Position numbers and translations under genes: made by a program. 8,817 nucleotides of DNA. Source: Actinomycetes bacterium (GTDB lineage: Bacteria; Actinomycetota; Actinomycetes; Propionibacteriales; Nocardioidaceae). Positions 1 through 5,676 of the stretch are shown in pieces; the stretch's first letter is position 1; every line of letters begins with the position of its first letter. The stretch lies in NCBI GenBank assembly GCA_023252095.1, contig JAHEXN010000130.1:1-8817 (forward strand). Direction: 5' to 3'. The notes below the pieces were generated by a model. That model searched no databases. It saw only the letters and a list, made by a program, of their open reading frames with translations, and was not told the origin of the DNA.

Positions 1-405
1 GCCGAGGTGTCGCAGGGGCGGGCCTCCCGCATCACGCTCGGTGCCCTCGACGTCGAGCGCGACTGGGGGTCCGCGAGCGACGTCGCCGCGGCGCTGGTCG
101 CGGCGCTCGACCACGACACCCCGGCCGACTACGTCGTCGCGACGGGCGAGAGCCACACGCTGCGCGACATGCTGCGGGTTGCCTTCGCGGCGGTCGGTCG
201 CGACGACGCGCTCGACCACGTCGACCTGCAGCCCTCGATGTGGAGCACGATCCAGGCCTCGAGCCTGCTCGGCGACTCCTCGCGGGCCCGGGAACGTCTC
301 GGGTGGCAGCCGCTCGTCGACTTCGACACGCTCGTCAAGGACATGGTCGAGACCGATCTGCGCCGTCTCGCGACGGGCGTCGAGGAGTCGGCCGACTACC
401 TCTGA
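1..405 (+). CDS. gmd: GDP-mannose 4,6-dehydratase, C-terminal part (5' end outside window)
   Basis: The frame is open from the first base, so only the last 134 residues are present. The family makes GDP-4-keto-6-deoxy-D-mannose from GDP-D-mannose, the first step to GDP-fucose, GDP-rhamnose and related sugars, in the cytoplasm. Seen: a LGALDVERDWG segment (the family's LGNLDAKRDWG), then ADYVVATGESHTLRDML (family DYVIATGETHSVREF), and near the end LLGDSSRARERLGWQP (family LLGDPSKAREKLGWKP). These are the diagnostic C-terminal blocks of Gmd. The NAD-binding and catalytic N-terminal half is not visible. The stretch just before LLGD reads PSMWSTIQASS, where Gmd proteins usually have a version of RPTEV, so the substrate-side loop is atypical. 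An FkbM methyltransferase follows after a 142-base gap. A related GDP-sugar reductase remains possible. Confidence 0.85.
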   Translation, partial: AEVSQGRASRITLGALDVERDWGSASDVAAALVAALDHDTPADYVVATGESHTLRDMLRVAFAAVGRDDALDHVDLQPSMWSTIQASSLLGDSSRARERLGWQPLVDFDTLVKDMVETDLRRLATGVEESADYL

Positions 406-468
406 CACGGTCCACTGTGACGGGTCCCACGACTTGTGCGTGTCGCCCCCGACAGCGTTCCGCGTCGA

Positions 469-474
469 TATACT
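469..474 (+). promoter_or_regulatory. Candidate -10 box for the FkbM/GT61 gene pair
   Basis: TATACT matches the actinobacterial sigma-A TANNNT -10 and stands out in a GC-rich spacer. No good -35 hexamer is found at 16-19 bases upstream, which is common for these promoters. A start near 481 would give a leader of about 67 bases before the ATG at 548. The gap after the dehydratase (406-547) supports a separate transcription start, but read-through from upstream is not excluded. Confidence 0.4.
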
Positions 475-547
475 CCAACCTGGCGTGCGGGCCCTCGTGT
501 CGCCCTTCTCGCGGCGTCTGCCGCGACCGATCTGTGAGGTGTGGGAC

Positions 548-1372
548 ATGGCCAGAGGCACGCAGCTGGTCGCACGTCGAGTGCGACAGACCGTGGGGAG
601 CTTCTCCAACGGCGTGGGCGTGCTCAGCGCCATCGCCCGTCACGCGGTGACGGGTCGCCCGGCGGAGATCGAGTACAAGATCAAGGGCGGGGTCAACGTC
701 GTGATCCCGAACGAGCCCGGCGCCCGCGTGCCGGTCTACGAGATCCTCGTCGAGGACGAGTACCGCCTCGACTGGCTCACCGAGGGCCTGCGTCCCGACG
801 CCAACTTCCTCGACATCGGCGCGCACGTCGGCTGCTTCTCGGTCCTCGCGGCGCACCTCATGCCGCAGGCGCGCGTCGACTCCTACGAGGCGTCGCCCAC
901 GACCTCGGGCTACCTGACGCGCAACATCGAGCTCAACGGGCAGGCCGGTCGCGTGCACGGCAACAACCTCGCGGTCCGCGCCGAGGCGGGCACGCTCGAG
1001 ATCGCCGACTACGGCGCCGCGAGCGGTCACAACGGTGTGCTCCACCTCGACGAGGAGGACGTCCCGCGCGTCACGGTGCCTGCGGTCTCGATGCGCGAGG
1101 CGCTCACGGTCAGCGGCCGTTCCGCCGACGTCGTCAAGATCGACACCGAGGGTGGCGAGTACGACATGGTGCTCGGCTCCGACCCAGCCGACTGGGCCGG
1201 CGTCAGCAAGGTCGTCATGGAGTACCACAACCTGCCGGGCCACTCCTGGGCGCAGCTCGAGGAGTTCTTCGGCCGCGCCGGGCTGACGGTCGCCGACCGC
1301 AAGCCCTACGCCGAGAACCTCGGCCTGGCCTGGCTCGCGCGAGGCGAGACGTCCGGTCCGGCGCCCCGTTGA
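548..1372 (+). CDS. FkbM family SAM-dependent methyltransferase
   Basis: A 274-residue protein of the FkbM family, whose members O-methylate sugars or polyketides using S-adenosylmethionine. In polysaccharide loci they usually methylate a hydroxyl on a glycan residue. Seen: the SAM-binding motif I FLDIGAHVGCFS at residues 87-98, an acidic residue after strand 2 (SYEASP), and the family signature VVKIDTEGGEYDMVL around residues 195-209. Start choice: ATG at 548 has a good Shine-Dalgarno GAGGTG at 536-541 with a 6-base spacer. The frame is open further upstream only because it runs through the dehydratase gene out of frame. The GT61 gene begins 24 bases after the stop, so the two are probably one operon. 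The acceptor sugar cannot be told from sequence. No signal peptide or clear membrane segment is seen, so it is likely cytoplasmic. Confidence 0.85.
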   Translation: MARGTQLVARRVRQTVGSFSNGVGVLSAIARHAVTGRPAEIEYKIKGGVNVVIPNEPGARVPVYEILVEDEYRLDWLTEGLRPDANFLDIGAHVGCFSVLAAHLMPQARVDSYEASPTTSGYLTRNIELNGQAGRVHGNNLAVRAEAGTLEIADYGAASGHNGVLHLDEEDVPRVTVPAVSMREALTVSGRSADVVKIDTEGGEYDMVLGSDPADWAGVSKVVMEYHNLPGHSWAQLEEFFGRAGLTVADRKPYAENLGLAWLARGETSGPAPR

Positions 1373-1396
1373 CGCCCCGGCGGGCGTAGTCCTTCC

Positions 1397-2626
1397 GTGA
1401 GCAAGCTGCCGCCGCGACTGCAGCCGCTGTGGCCCTACGCCAAGCGGGCGCATCGCCTGCTGACGTTCCTGGTGGGCCTCGTGGCGCGCCGGGCCCGCCC
1501 GCTGCTGGGTGAGCGCGCGGTCCCGCGAGGTGCCGTGCGGTCGGTCGAGGGCTGGGCCGACCGCCCCGCCGACGGCGTCGTGGTGCACGGGCTGCGGCCC
1601 GAGACCCCGCTCGTCCGGGAGCCTCCCGCCGGAGAGCCCGCGGGTCACTGGGTGTTCGCGCGGGCCGACCGCGCGGTCGTGCCGCCGTCGTTCTGCCTCG
1701 AGGTGCCGGGCGGCACGGTCGTGGGCGACACGGGCGCGGTCATCAGCCGTACGGGGCTGCTCGACGCGGAGTCGAGCCCGTACTTCGGCACGCCCACGTG
1801 GCGTGAGCACCCGCTGTACCTCAAGGGGCGCCTGCCCGAGGTGCGGCACGTCGAGGGCGACCTCCTCGTGCTCGCCACGCGGGGAAGTGCGAACTACTAC
1901 CACTTCCTGACTGACGTGCTGCCTCGTCTGGGCGTGTACGCCGAGTCCGTGCCCGACGCCGATCCGACCCCCACGGTCCTCGTGCCGCAGGGACGCGGCT
2001 GGCAGCGCACGCTGCTCGAGATCGCGGGGTACGGCCACCTCCCGGTCGTCGAGGACGCCCCCGACCTCGCGGTCCGGGCCGACCGACTCTTCGTGCCGTC
2101 GATCCCCAACGTGCTCGAGATCGCCCCGGAGTCCACGGTCGCCTGGGTCCGCGAGCACCTGCGGCCACGCCCCGACGCCGATCCGCGTCCGCGCCGCCTC
2201 TACGTCACGCGCGGCACCCAGCCGAACAGCCGCCGCGTCGTGCGCGAGGCGGAGCTGTGGGCGTTGCTCGAGGAGCGTGGCTTCGAGATCGTCGAGCCCG
2301 GCGGGTTGTCGCCCCAGGAGCAGATCGACGTGTTCTCGGCGGCCGAGATGATCGTCGGCCCGCACGGCGCGGCCCTGACCAACCTGCTCTTCGCCCCCGC
2401 AGGCGTGACGGTGCTGGAGCTCTTCACGGCGTCGTACGTCAACCAGTGCTACTGGTCGATCAGCCGGTCGATCCCGGACGCGCACTACGAGTACCTCGTC
2501 GACGGCGACGTCGACCGGTACGGACCCGGCTCCCCGATGAACGCGATCCTGGCCGACATCGAGATCGATCCGGCCCGCGTCGCCGCGACGGTCGACCGGC
2601 TGCTCGCCGAGCGCCACGGCGCCTGA
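1397..2626 (+). CDS. GT61-family glycosyltransferase (capsular polysaccharide type)
   Basis: A 409-residue protein with the hallmarks of glycosyltransferase family 61 (Pfam Glyco_transf_61, formerly DUF563). Bacterial members are found in capsule and exopolysaccharide loci and transfer sugars from nucleotide donors. Seen: NYYHFLTDVLPRL at residues 167-179 (family pattern YYHWLxDxLPRL), RLYVTRG at 267-273, and the strong C-terminal block GPHGAALTNLLFAP at 321-334 followed by GVTVLEL. Residues 15-39 are hydrophobic and very basic, which could allow peripheral membrane attachment. The GTG start at 1397 is the first usable codon after the FkbM stop. Its Shine-Dalgarno is poor (only GGCGGG at 1379-1384), so expression may depend on coupling to the upstream gene, and a slightly later start is possible. 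The downstream gene is convergent. Donor and acceptor are unknown. Confidence 0.85.
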   Translation: MSKLPPRLQPLWPYAKRAHRLLTFLVGLVARRARPLLGERAVPRGAVRSVEGWADRPADGVVVHGLRPETPLVREPPAGEPAGHWVFARADRAVVPPSFCLEVPGGTVVGDTGAVISRTGLLDAESSPYFGTPTWREHPLYLKGRLPEVRHVEGDLLVLATRGSANYYHFLTDVLPRLGVYAESVPDADPTPTVLVPQGRGWQRTLLEIAGYGHLPVVEDAPDLAVRADRLFVPSIPNVLEIAPESTVAWVREHLRPRPDADPRPRRLYVTRGTQPNSRRVVREAELWALLEERGFEIVEPGGLSPQEQIDVFSAAEMIVGPHGAALTNLLFAPAGVTVLELFTASYVNQCYWSISRSIPDAHYEYLVDGDVDRYGPGSPMNAILADIEIDPARVAATVDRLLAERHGA

Positions 2627-2691
2627 CTCAGCGCAGGGGCGGTACCTCCCGGCGGGCGACAAGCGGCCACGGACCACGACGCTGCGGCCTC

Positions 2692-2806
2692 GGCGGTGAG
2701 TCAGCAACCTTTCCCGGAGGGGTGGGGTTGCTCGCTCACCTCCGCCATGAGTAGGCGGTGACCTGGCAACCTCACGGGCGGGCCAGAAGGTTGCTGGTCC
2801 ACCGCC
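2692..2806. repeat. Tandem REP-like palindromic element between convergent genes
   Basis: Four copies of one short module lie in alternating orientation. Plus copies are GGCGGTGAGTCAGCAACC (2692-2709) and GGCGGTGACCTGGCAACC (2754-2771). Minus copies are at 2726-2746 (reads GGCGGAGGTGAGCGAGCAACC less strictly, with 3 extra bases) and 2789-2806 (reads GGCGGTGGACCAGCAACC on the minus strand). Neighbouring copies pair as two hairpins with GCAACC/GGTTGC at the tip and loops of 16 and 17 bases. The inner two copies can alternatively pair across a 7-base loop, ATGAGTA. A further GGCGG at 2816-2820 may be a decayed copy. Position between two convergent stops suggests a bidirectional terminator. The duplicated unit structure resembles REP/BIME elements in general design, which is inference. 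Confidence 0.7.
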
Positions 2807-2828
2807 AGGCCAGCAGGCGGAGCCTGAG

Positions 2829-3551
2829 TCAGCGCAGGTCGAACAGCAGGGTCTCGGGCGGTGGCGTCGCGTCGGCGGGTTCGTCGGCCTTGACCACCGT
2901 GGCGCGGAGGCACCGCGTCATGTGGCGCAGTCGCAGGTGCCCCGTGTGCGGGGTGACCTCGCTGAAGGCCTCCCGGACCCGGGCGAGCGCGTTCTCGCCG
3001 ACCGGCTGCGTGCCGATCTCGGACGCGAACTGCAGCAGTCCGGCGAGGTCGAGCGTCTGCCACTGGGCCATGTCGGTGGACTCGACGTCCTCGAACAGGC
3101 CCGTGGCGCCGAGGGTGTCGACGACGGGCCGGTCCGAGCGGGTGCGCTGGCCCACGATGTCGCGCAGGCGGCGGACCCACGGCAGCGACTCGTCGTGCGC
3201 ACGCTCGACCGTCGACACGACGCCCCCGGGACGCAGCACCCGGGCGACGTCGGCCAGGGCGGTGGGGGACTCACGCAGGTGGGGCGCCACGACGGCGTCG
3301 AAGGAGCTGGCCGCGAACGGGAGCCGGTCGCCGGACGCGCGGACGTACTGGACCTCGGGGTGGCGGCGCCCGCGGACGTCGTCACCCGCGACGACGACCT
3401 CGTGACCCTGGTCGGCCAGGTGGTACGCGATCGTGCTGTCGCCCAGGTGCAGGACGCACGCCAGTCGGTCGCCCGCCAGCCACTTGGCCATGCGGGCCGA
3501 CGCGTCGTCGTGGCCGACGGCGCTGCGACGGTTGACCGGTGCCTCACCCAC
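2829..3551 (-). CDS. Divergent class I SAM-dependent methyltransferase-like protein
   Basis: A 240-residue protein with the Rossmann methyltransferase layout. Residues 31-58 form a beta-alpha-beta unit ending in an acidic pair (VVVAGDD). DRLPFAASSFDAVVAP at 75-90 matches the PF-xxxSFDxV block, and DVARVLRPGGVV at 101-112 is the classic post-motif strand. Oddity: motif I reads LHLGDSTIA at 35-43, where active enzymes usually have a DxGxGxG loop, so SAM binding may be weakened or different. The C-terminal third (about 140-240) is not recognised and may define the substrate. Start: GTG at 3551 lacks a usable Shine-Dalgarno, since GGAG ends one base before it. A -10 box with 7 bases between it and the GTG supports leaderless translation. 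ATG at residue 21 is the alternative. It is divergent from the Fic-like gene 49 bases away. Substrate unknown. Confidence 0.7.
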   Translation of the reverse strand: MGEAPVNRRSAVGHDDASARMAKWLAGDRLACVLHLGDSTIAYHLADQGHEVVVAGDDVRGRRHPEVQYVRASGDRLPFAASSFDAVVAPHLRESPTALADVARVLRPGGVVSTVERAHDESLPWVRRLRDIVGQRTRSDRPVVDTLGATGLFEDVESTDMAQWQTLDLAGLLQFASEIGTQPVGENALARVREAFSEVTPHTGHLRLRHMTRCLRATVVKADEPADATPPPETLLFDLR

Positions 3552-3558
3552 TCTCCGG

Positions 3559-3564
3559 ACGGTA
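3559..3564 (-). promoter_or_regulatory. Candidate -10 box, methyltransferase-like gene (leaderless)
   Basis: On the minus strand this reads TACCGT (TANNNT), with 7 bases between it and the GTG at 3551. Transcription would start at or within a base of the start codon. No clear -35 is present. The same geometry is seen for the divergent gene on the other strand. Confidence 0.4.
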
Positions 3565-3587
3565 CAGGCCGACCTGTCGTCCAGGGG

Positions 3588-3593
3588 TACGCT
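3588..3593 (+). promoter_or_regulatory. Candidate -10 box, Fic-like gene (leaderless)
   Basis: TACGCT (TANNNT) ends 7 bases before the GTG at 3601, so the transcript would begin at about the start codon. There is no Shine-Dalgarno at a usable distance. Leaderless GTG/ATG transcripts preceded by TANNNT boxes are established for mycobacteria and other actinobacteria. No convincing -35 was found. Confidence 0.45.
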
Positions 3594-3600
3594 GCGGGGC

Positions 3601-4338
3601 GTGTCAGGACCTGAGTCTTCGAACGCCGACCCGTTCGGGTCCGCCGCCGCCCTCGAGGGACTGCCCTCGCTCTACGCCAGCACTCGCGACGGGATCGACA
3701 CGGTCCTGCGTGACCGTGGACTGCGACGGACCACCCCGGAGGACACCGCGGGCTCGCTGCTGCTGGGCGCGGCGGCCAGCTCGACGCTCGAGGGCTCGCC
3801 GGTCACGGCTGAGGCGCTCGCGGAGGGCGAGGGCGACGCGACGGCCCGGGGGGCGCTGCGCCTGTCGGGCGAGCTGCTCTCGCTCGTCCCCACGTGGTCC
3901 CGGTCGCCGGTGCAGGCGGTCGCGCGGATGCACTCGCTGGCGACCCTGGGGGCCGGTGACGCGGGTCGACCCGTCAACCCGGCCGGGGTCGCCCGGCTCG
4001 GCAACCTCGCGCAGGTGCTGGGGCGTCCCACGACGGCCCCGGGCCTGGTCATCGCGGCCCTCGTGCACGCCGAGATCGTCACCGCGGGTGCGTTCGGCAC
4101 GCACAACGGCGTCGTCGCACGGGCCGCGGAGCGCCTCGTGATGGTCGTGACGGGCGTCGACCCGGCCTCGGTCACGGTGCCCGAGGCAGGCCACGCCGCC
4201 GAGCCCGAGGGCTACCGCAGCGCGCTCGAGGCCTACGGATCCGCGACCGCAGCGGGGACCCAGCAGTGGCTGCAGTACGCGGCCCAGTCGTTCACGCGCG
4301 CCGTCGAGGCCTCCCCCGTGACCCGCGGCCGCCGGTGA
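3601..4338 (+). CDS. Fic-fold-like protein with degenerate active site (function unknown)
   Basis: A 245-residue, mostly helical protein. Homologues I recall in actinobacteria carry uninformative names such as 'oxidoreductase', but no nucleotide-binding motif is visible. Two features recall Fic (AMP-transferase) proteins. SSTLEG at residues 60-65 fits the inhibitory helix pattern (S/T)xxxE(G/N). GAFGTHNGVVAR at 163-174 aligns with the catalytic loop HPFxxGNGRxxR: Phe165, Asn169, Gly170 and Arg174 are kept, but the catalytic His is Gly163 and the first Arg is Val171. If the relation holds, classical AMPylation is unlikely and a binding or regulatory role, or another chemistry, is more plausible. 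Start: GTG 3601 sits 7 bases after a -10 box. The frame is open upstream to 3433, but that stretch is antisense to the methyltransferase gene. Fic relation is my inference from two motifs. Confidence 0.65.
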   Translation: MSGPESSNADPFGSAAALEGLPSLYASTRDGIDTVLRDRGLRRTTPEDTAGSLLLGAAASSTLEGSPVTAEALAEGEGDATARGALRLSGELLSLVPTWSRSPVQAVARMHSLATLGAGDAGRPVNPAGVARLGNLAQVLGRPTTAPGLVIAALVHAEIVTAGAFGTHNGVVARAAERLVMVVTGVDPASVTVPEAGHAAEPEGYRSALEAYGSATAAGTQQWLQYAAQSFTRAVEASPVTRGRR

Positions 4339-4359
4339 ATGAGCCACGTCATCCCCGAG

Positions 4360-4416
4360 CGGGCGGTGAGGTAGTCGGCTCTCAACGGCGTCGATAGCCG
4401 ACTGCCTCACCGCCCG
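4360..4416. repeat. Long hairpin with 21-bp arms in a convergent spacer
   Basis: Arms 4360-4380 and 4396-4416 are complementary at 20 of 21 positions. The remaining pair is G-T, so the RNA stem would be fully paired around a 15-base loop (4381-4395). GAGC at 4357-4360 and GCTC at 4419-4422 could extend it past a bulge. It lies 22 bases after the stop of the Fic-like gene, which suits a terminator, although no T tract follows. Its foot GGCGGTGAG is identical to the foot of the first module of the element at 2692-2806. Confidence 0.75.
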
Positions 4417-4493
4417 GCGCTCTGGTCCGTGGCTGCTTGTCCGTCACCGCGGTCGGCCGGTGGAATCGTCTGTGGTCAAAGCCCCCCCGACGA

Positions 4494-4531
4494 CACTGCG
4501 CCCGCTCCGGCGAACCGGGGCGGGCGCAGTG
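4494..4531 (-). terminator. Hairpin terminator downstream of the epimerase gene
   Basis: Arms 4494-4510 and 4515-4531 form a 17-bp stem, with one G-T pair, closed by a CGAA tetraloop. It begins 15 bases past the epimerase stop on the minus strand. Like many actinobacterial terminators it lacks a T run on the exit side; a G run (the seven C's at 4482-4488 on the plus strand) follows instead. It may also stop plus-strand transcription arriving from the Fic-like gene. Confidence 0.65.
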
Positions 4532-4546
4532 CGTGGAGCGGGTGCG

Positions 4547-5512
4547 TCAGACGCGCTGGGCGAGGATGTCGTGGATCCAGCCGTACGTCTTCTCGAGGCC
4601 GTCGCGCAGCGTGATCGAGGGCTCCCAGCCGTAGATGCTGTGGAACATCGTGTTGTCGCTGTTGCGGCCCCGCACGCCCTGCGGCGCGTCGAGCTTGTAC
4701 GTGCGATCGAGCTTGATGCCCGCGATGTCCTCGAGGATGTCGACCATCTGGTTGATCGTCACGAGCTCGGCCGAGCCGAGGTTGACCGGCTCGACGTTGT
4801 CGCCGGCCAGGATCTCCTGCGAGCCACGGACGCAGTCGTCGATGTACATGAAGCTGCGGCTCTGCTCGCCGTCGCCCCAGATCTCGATCGAGTGGTCACC
4901 CGTGAGCTTGGCCCACGCGAGCTTGCGCGACAGGGCCGCGGGAGCCTTCTCGCGACCACCCTCGAACGTGCCCTCGGGGCCGTAGACGTTGTGGTAGCGG
5001 GCGACGCGGGTCTCGAGGCCGTAGTCCTCACGGAAGTGGCGCGCCATGCGCTCGCTGAAGAGCTTCTCCCAGCCGTAGCCGTCCTCGGGGTCGCCGGGGT
5101 AGGCGTCCTCCTCCTTGAGGGCCGTGACGTTGGGGTCGGTCTGCTTGTCGCCGGCGTACACGCAGGCGGAGCTGCTGTAGAAGAAGCGGCGGGTGCCGGC
5201 GTCGCGAGCCGCCACCAGCATGTTGGTGCTCGTCAGGACCGAGAGCATGCACTCGGCCTTGTTGTTCTCGATGAAGCCCATGCCGCCCATGTCGGCGGCG
5301 AGGTTGTAGATCTCCTCGCTGCCCTCGGCGAACGTGTGCGCCGCGCGGGCGTCGGAGCAGTCGCCGACGAGGTTCTCGGCGGCGTCGTGGACCTGGTACC
5401 ACTCCTCCTGCGGCTTGACGTCGACGGCGCGGACCGTCTTGCCTTGTCCGAGGAGATCGGCGACGAGGTGGCCGCCGATGAAACCACCGGCTCCGGTGAC
5501 GACGATGGTCAT
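4547..5512 (-). CDS. GDP-mannose 3,5-epimerase-like sugar nucleotide epimerase
   Basis: A 321-residue extended-SDR enzyme. Seen: the NAD-binding GAGGFIGG at residues 7-14, AADMGGMGFIENN at 72-84, SSACVYA at 114-120, the catalytic pair Tyr146/Lys150 (YGWEK), YHNVYGPEGTFEGGREKAPA at 173-192, and GVRGRNSDN at 279-287. These blocks match plant GDP-mannose 3,5-epimerase: Cys117 and Lys189 correspond to its catalytic acid/base pair, and the GVRGRNSDN block is specific to that branch. The family converts GDP-D-mannose to GDP-L-galactose and GDP-L-gulose. Bacterial relatives supply L-gulose for bleomycin-type compounds. Here the context is polysaccharide, so it probably supplies an L-hexose building block. 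Start ATG 5512 has GGAAGG (5524-5529) 11 bases away, a rather long spacer. Product specificity is not provable from sequence. Confidence 0.85.
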   Translation of the reverse strand: MTIVVTGAGGFIGGHLVADLLGQGKTVRAVDVKPQEEWYQVHDAAENLVGDCSDARAAHTFAEGSEEIYNLAADMGGMGFIENNKAECMLSVLTSTNMLVAARDAGTRRFFYSSSACVYAGDKQTDPNVTALKEEDAYPGDPEDGYGWEKLFSERMARHFREDYGLETRVARYHNVYGPEGTFEGGREKAPAALSRKLAWAKLTGDHSIEIWGDGEQSRSFMYIDDCVRGSQEILAGDNVEPVNLGSAELVTINQMVDILEDIAGIKLDRTYKLDAPQGVRGRNSDNTMFHSIYGWEPSITLRDGLEKTYGWIHDILAQRV

Positions 5513-5551
5513 GGGTGAGGGGACCTTCCGACGGGGTGCATGAACAGCGCG

Positions 5552-5557
5552 AGTCTA
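5552..5557 (-). promoter_or_regulatory. Candidate -10 box for the epimerase gene
   Basis: On the minus strand this reads TAGACT (TANNNT). A start near 5545 gives a leader of about 33 bases containing the GGAAGG ribosome site. No good -35 is seen. It lies back to back with the promoter of the Wzz/kinase gene, about 70 bases apart. Confidence 0.4.
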
Positions 5558-5626
5558 GTCGCGCGGTGGACGTGGGCGTGGCGTGATCGGCGGAGTCGGG
5601 TGCATCGATCGCCCCACTGCCTCGCA

Positions 5627-5632
5627 TACACT
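5627..5632 (+). promoter_or_regulatory. Candidate -10 box for the Wzz/kinase - polymerase operon
   Basis: TACACT fits TANNNT. A start near 5639 gives a leader of about 38 bases that carries GAAGGG at 5664-5669, 7 bases before the GTG at 5677. A second in-frame GTG at 5638 would be almost leaderless from the same promoter, so two start sites are conceivable. No -35 stands out. Confidence 0.45.
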
Positions 5633-5676
5633 CATCCGTGCCCGACCGACTCGGCGGGACGACGAAGGGTGTACAG

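Noticed and set aside
41..547. Upstream in-frame extension of the FkbM gene
   Set aside because: It overlaps the dehydratase out of frame, encodes Arg/Ser/Thr-rich nonsense, and the ATG at 548 has a good ribosome site.
335..2707. Minus-strand open frame of 790 codons across the FkbM and GT61 genes
   Set aside because: It is antisense to two well-recognised genes. Its composition is dominated by Arg, Asp, His and Gly with no domain, as expected for a shadow frame in high-GC DNA.
2692..2820. CRISPR-like array from the repeated GCAACC motifs
   Set aside because: The modules alternate in orientation and form hairpin pairs, spacing is irregular and short, and no cas gene is nearby.
3433..3600. 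Earlier start for the Fic-like gene
   Set aside because: The extension lies antisense to the methyltransferase gene and across its promoter; GTG 3601 is positioned exactly after a -10 box.
4460..5518. Plus-strand open frame of 352 codons opposite the epimerase
   Set aside because: The minus-strand frame carries a complete, motif-rich GME-like enzyme; the plus frame is a low-complexity Val/Ala/Asp/Leu shadow.
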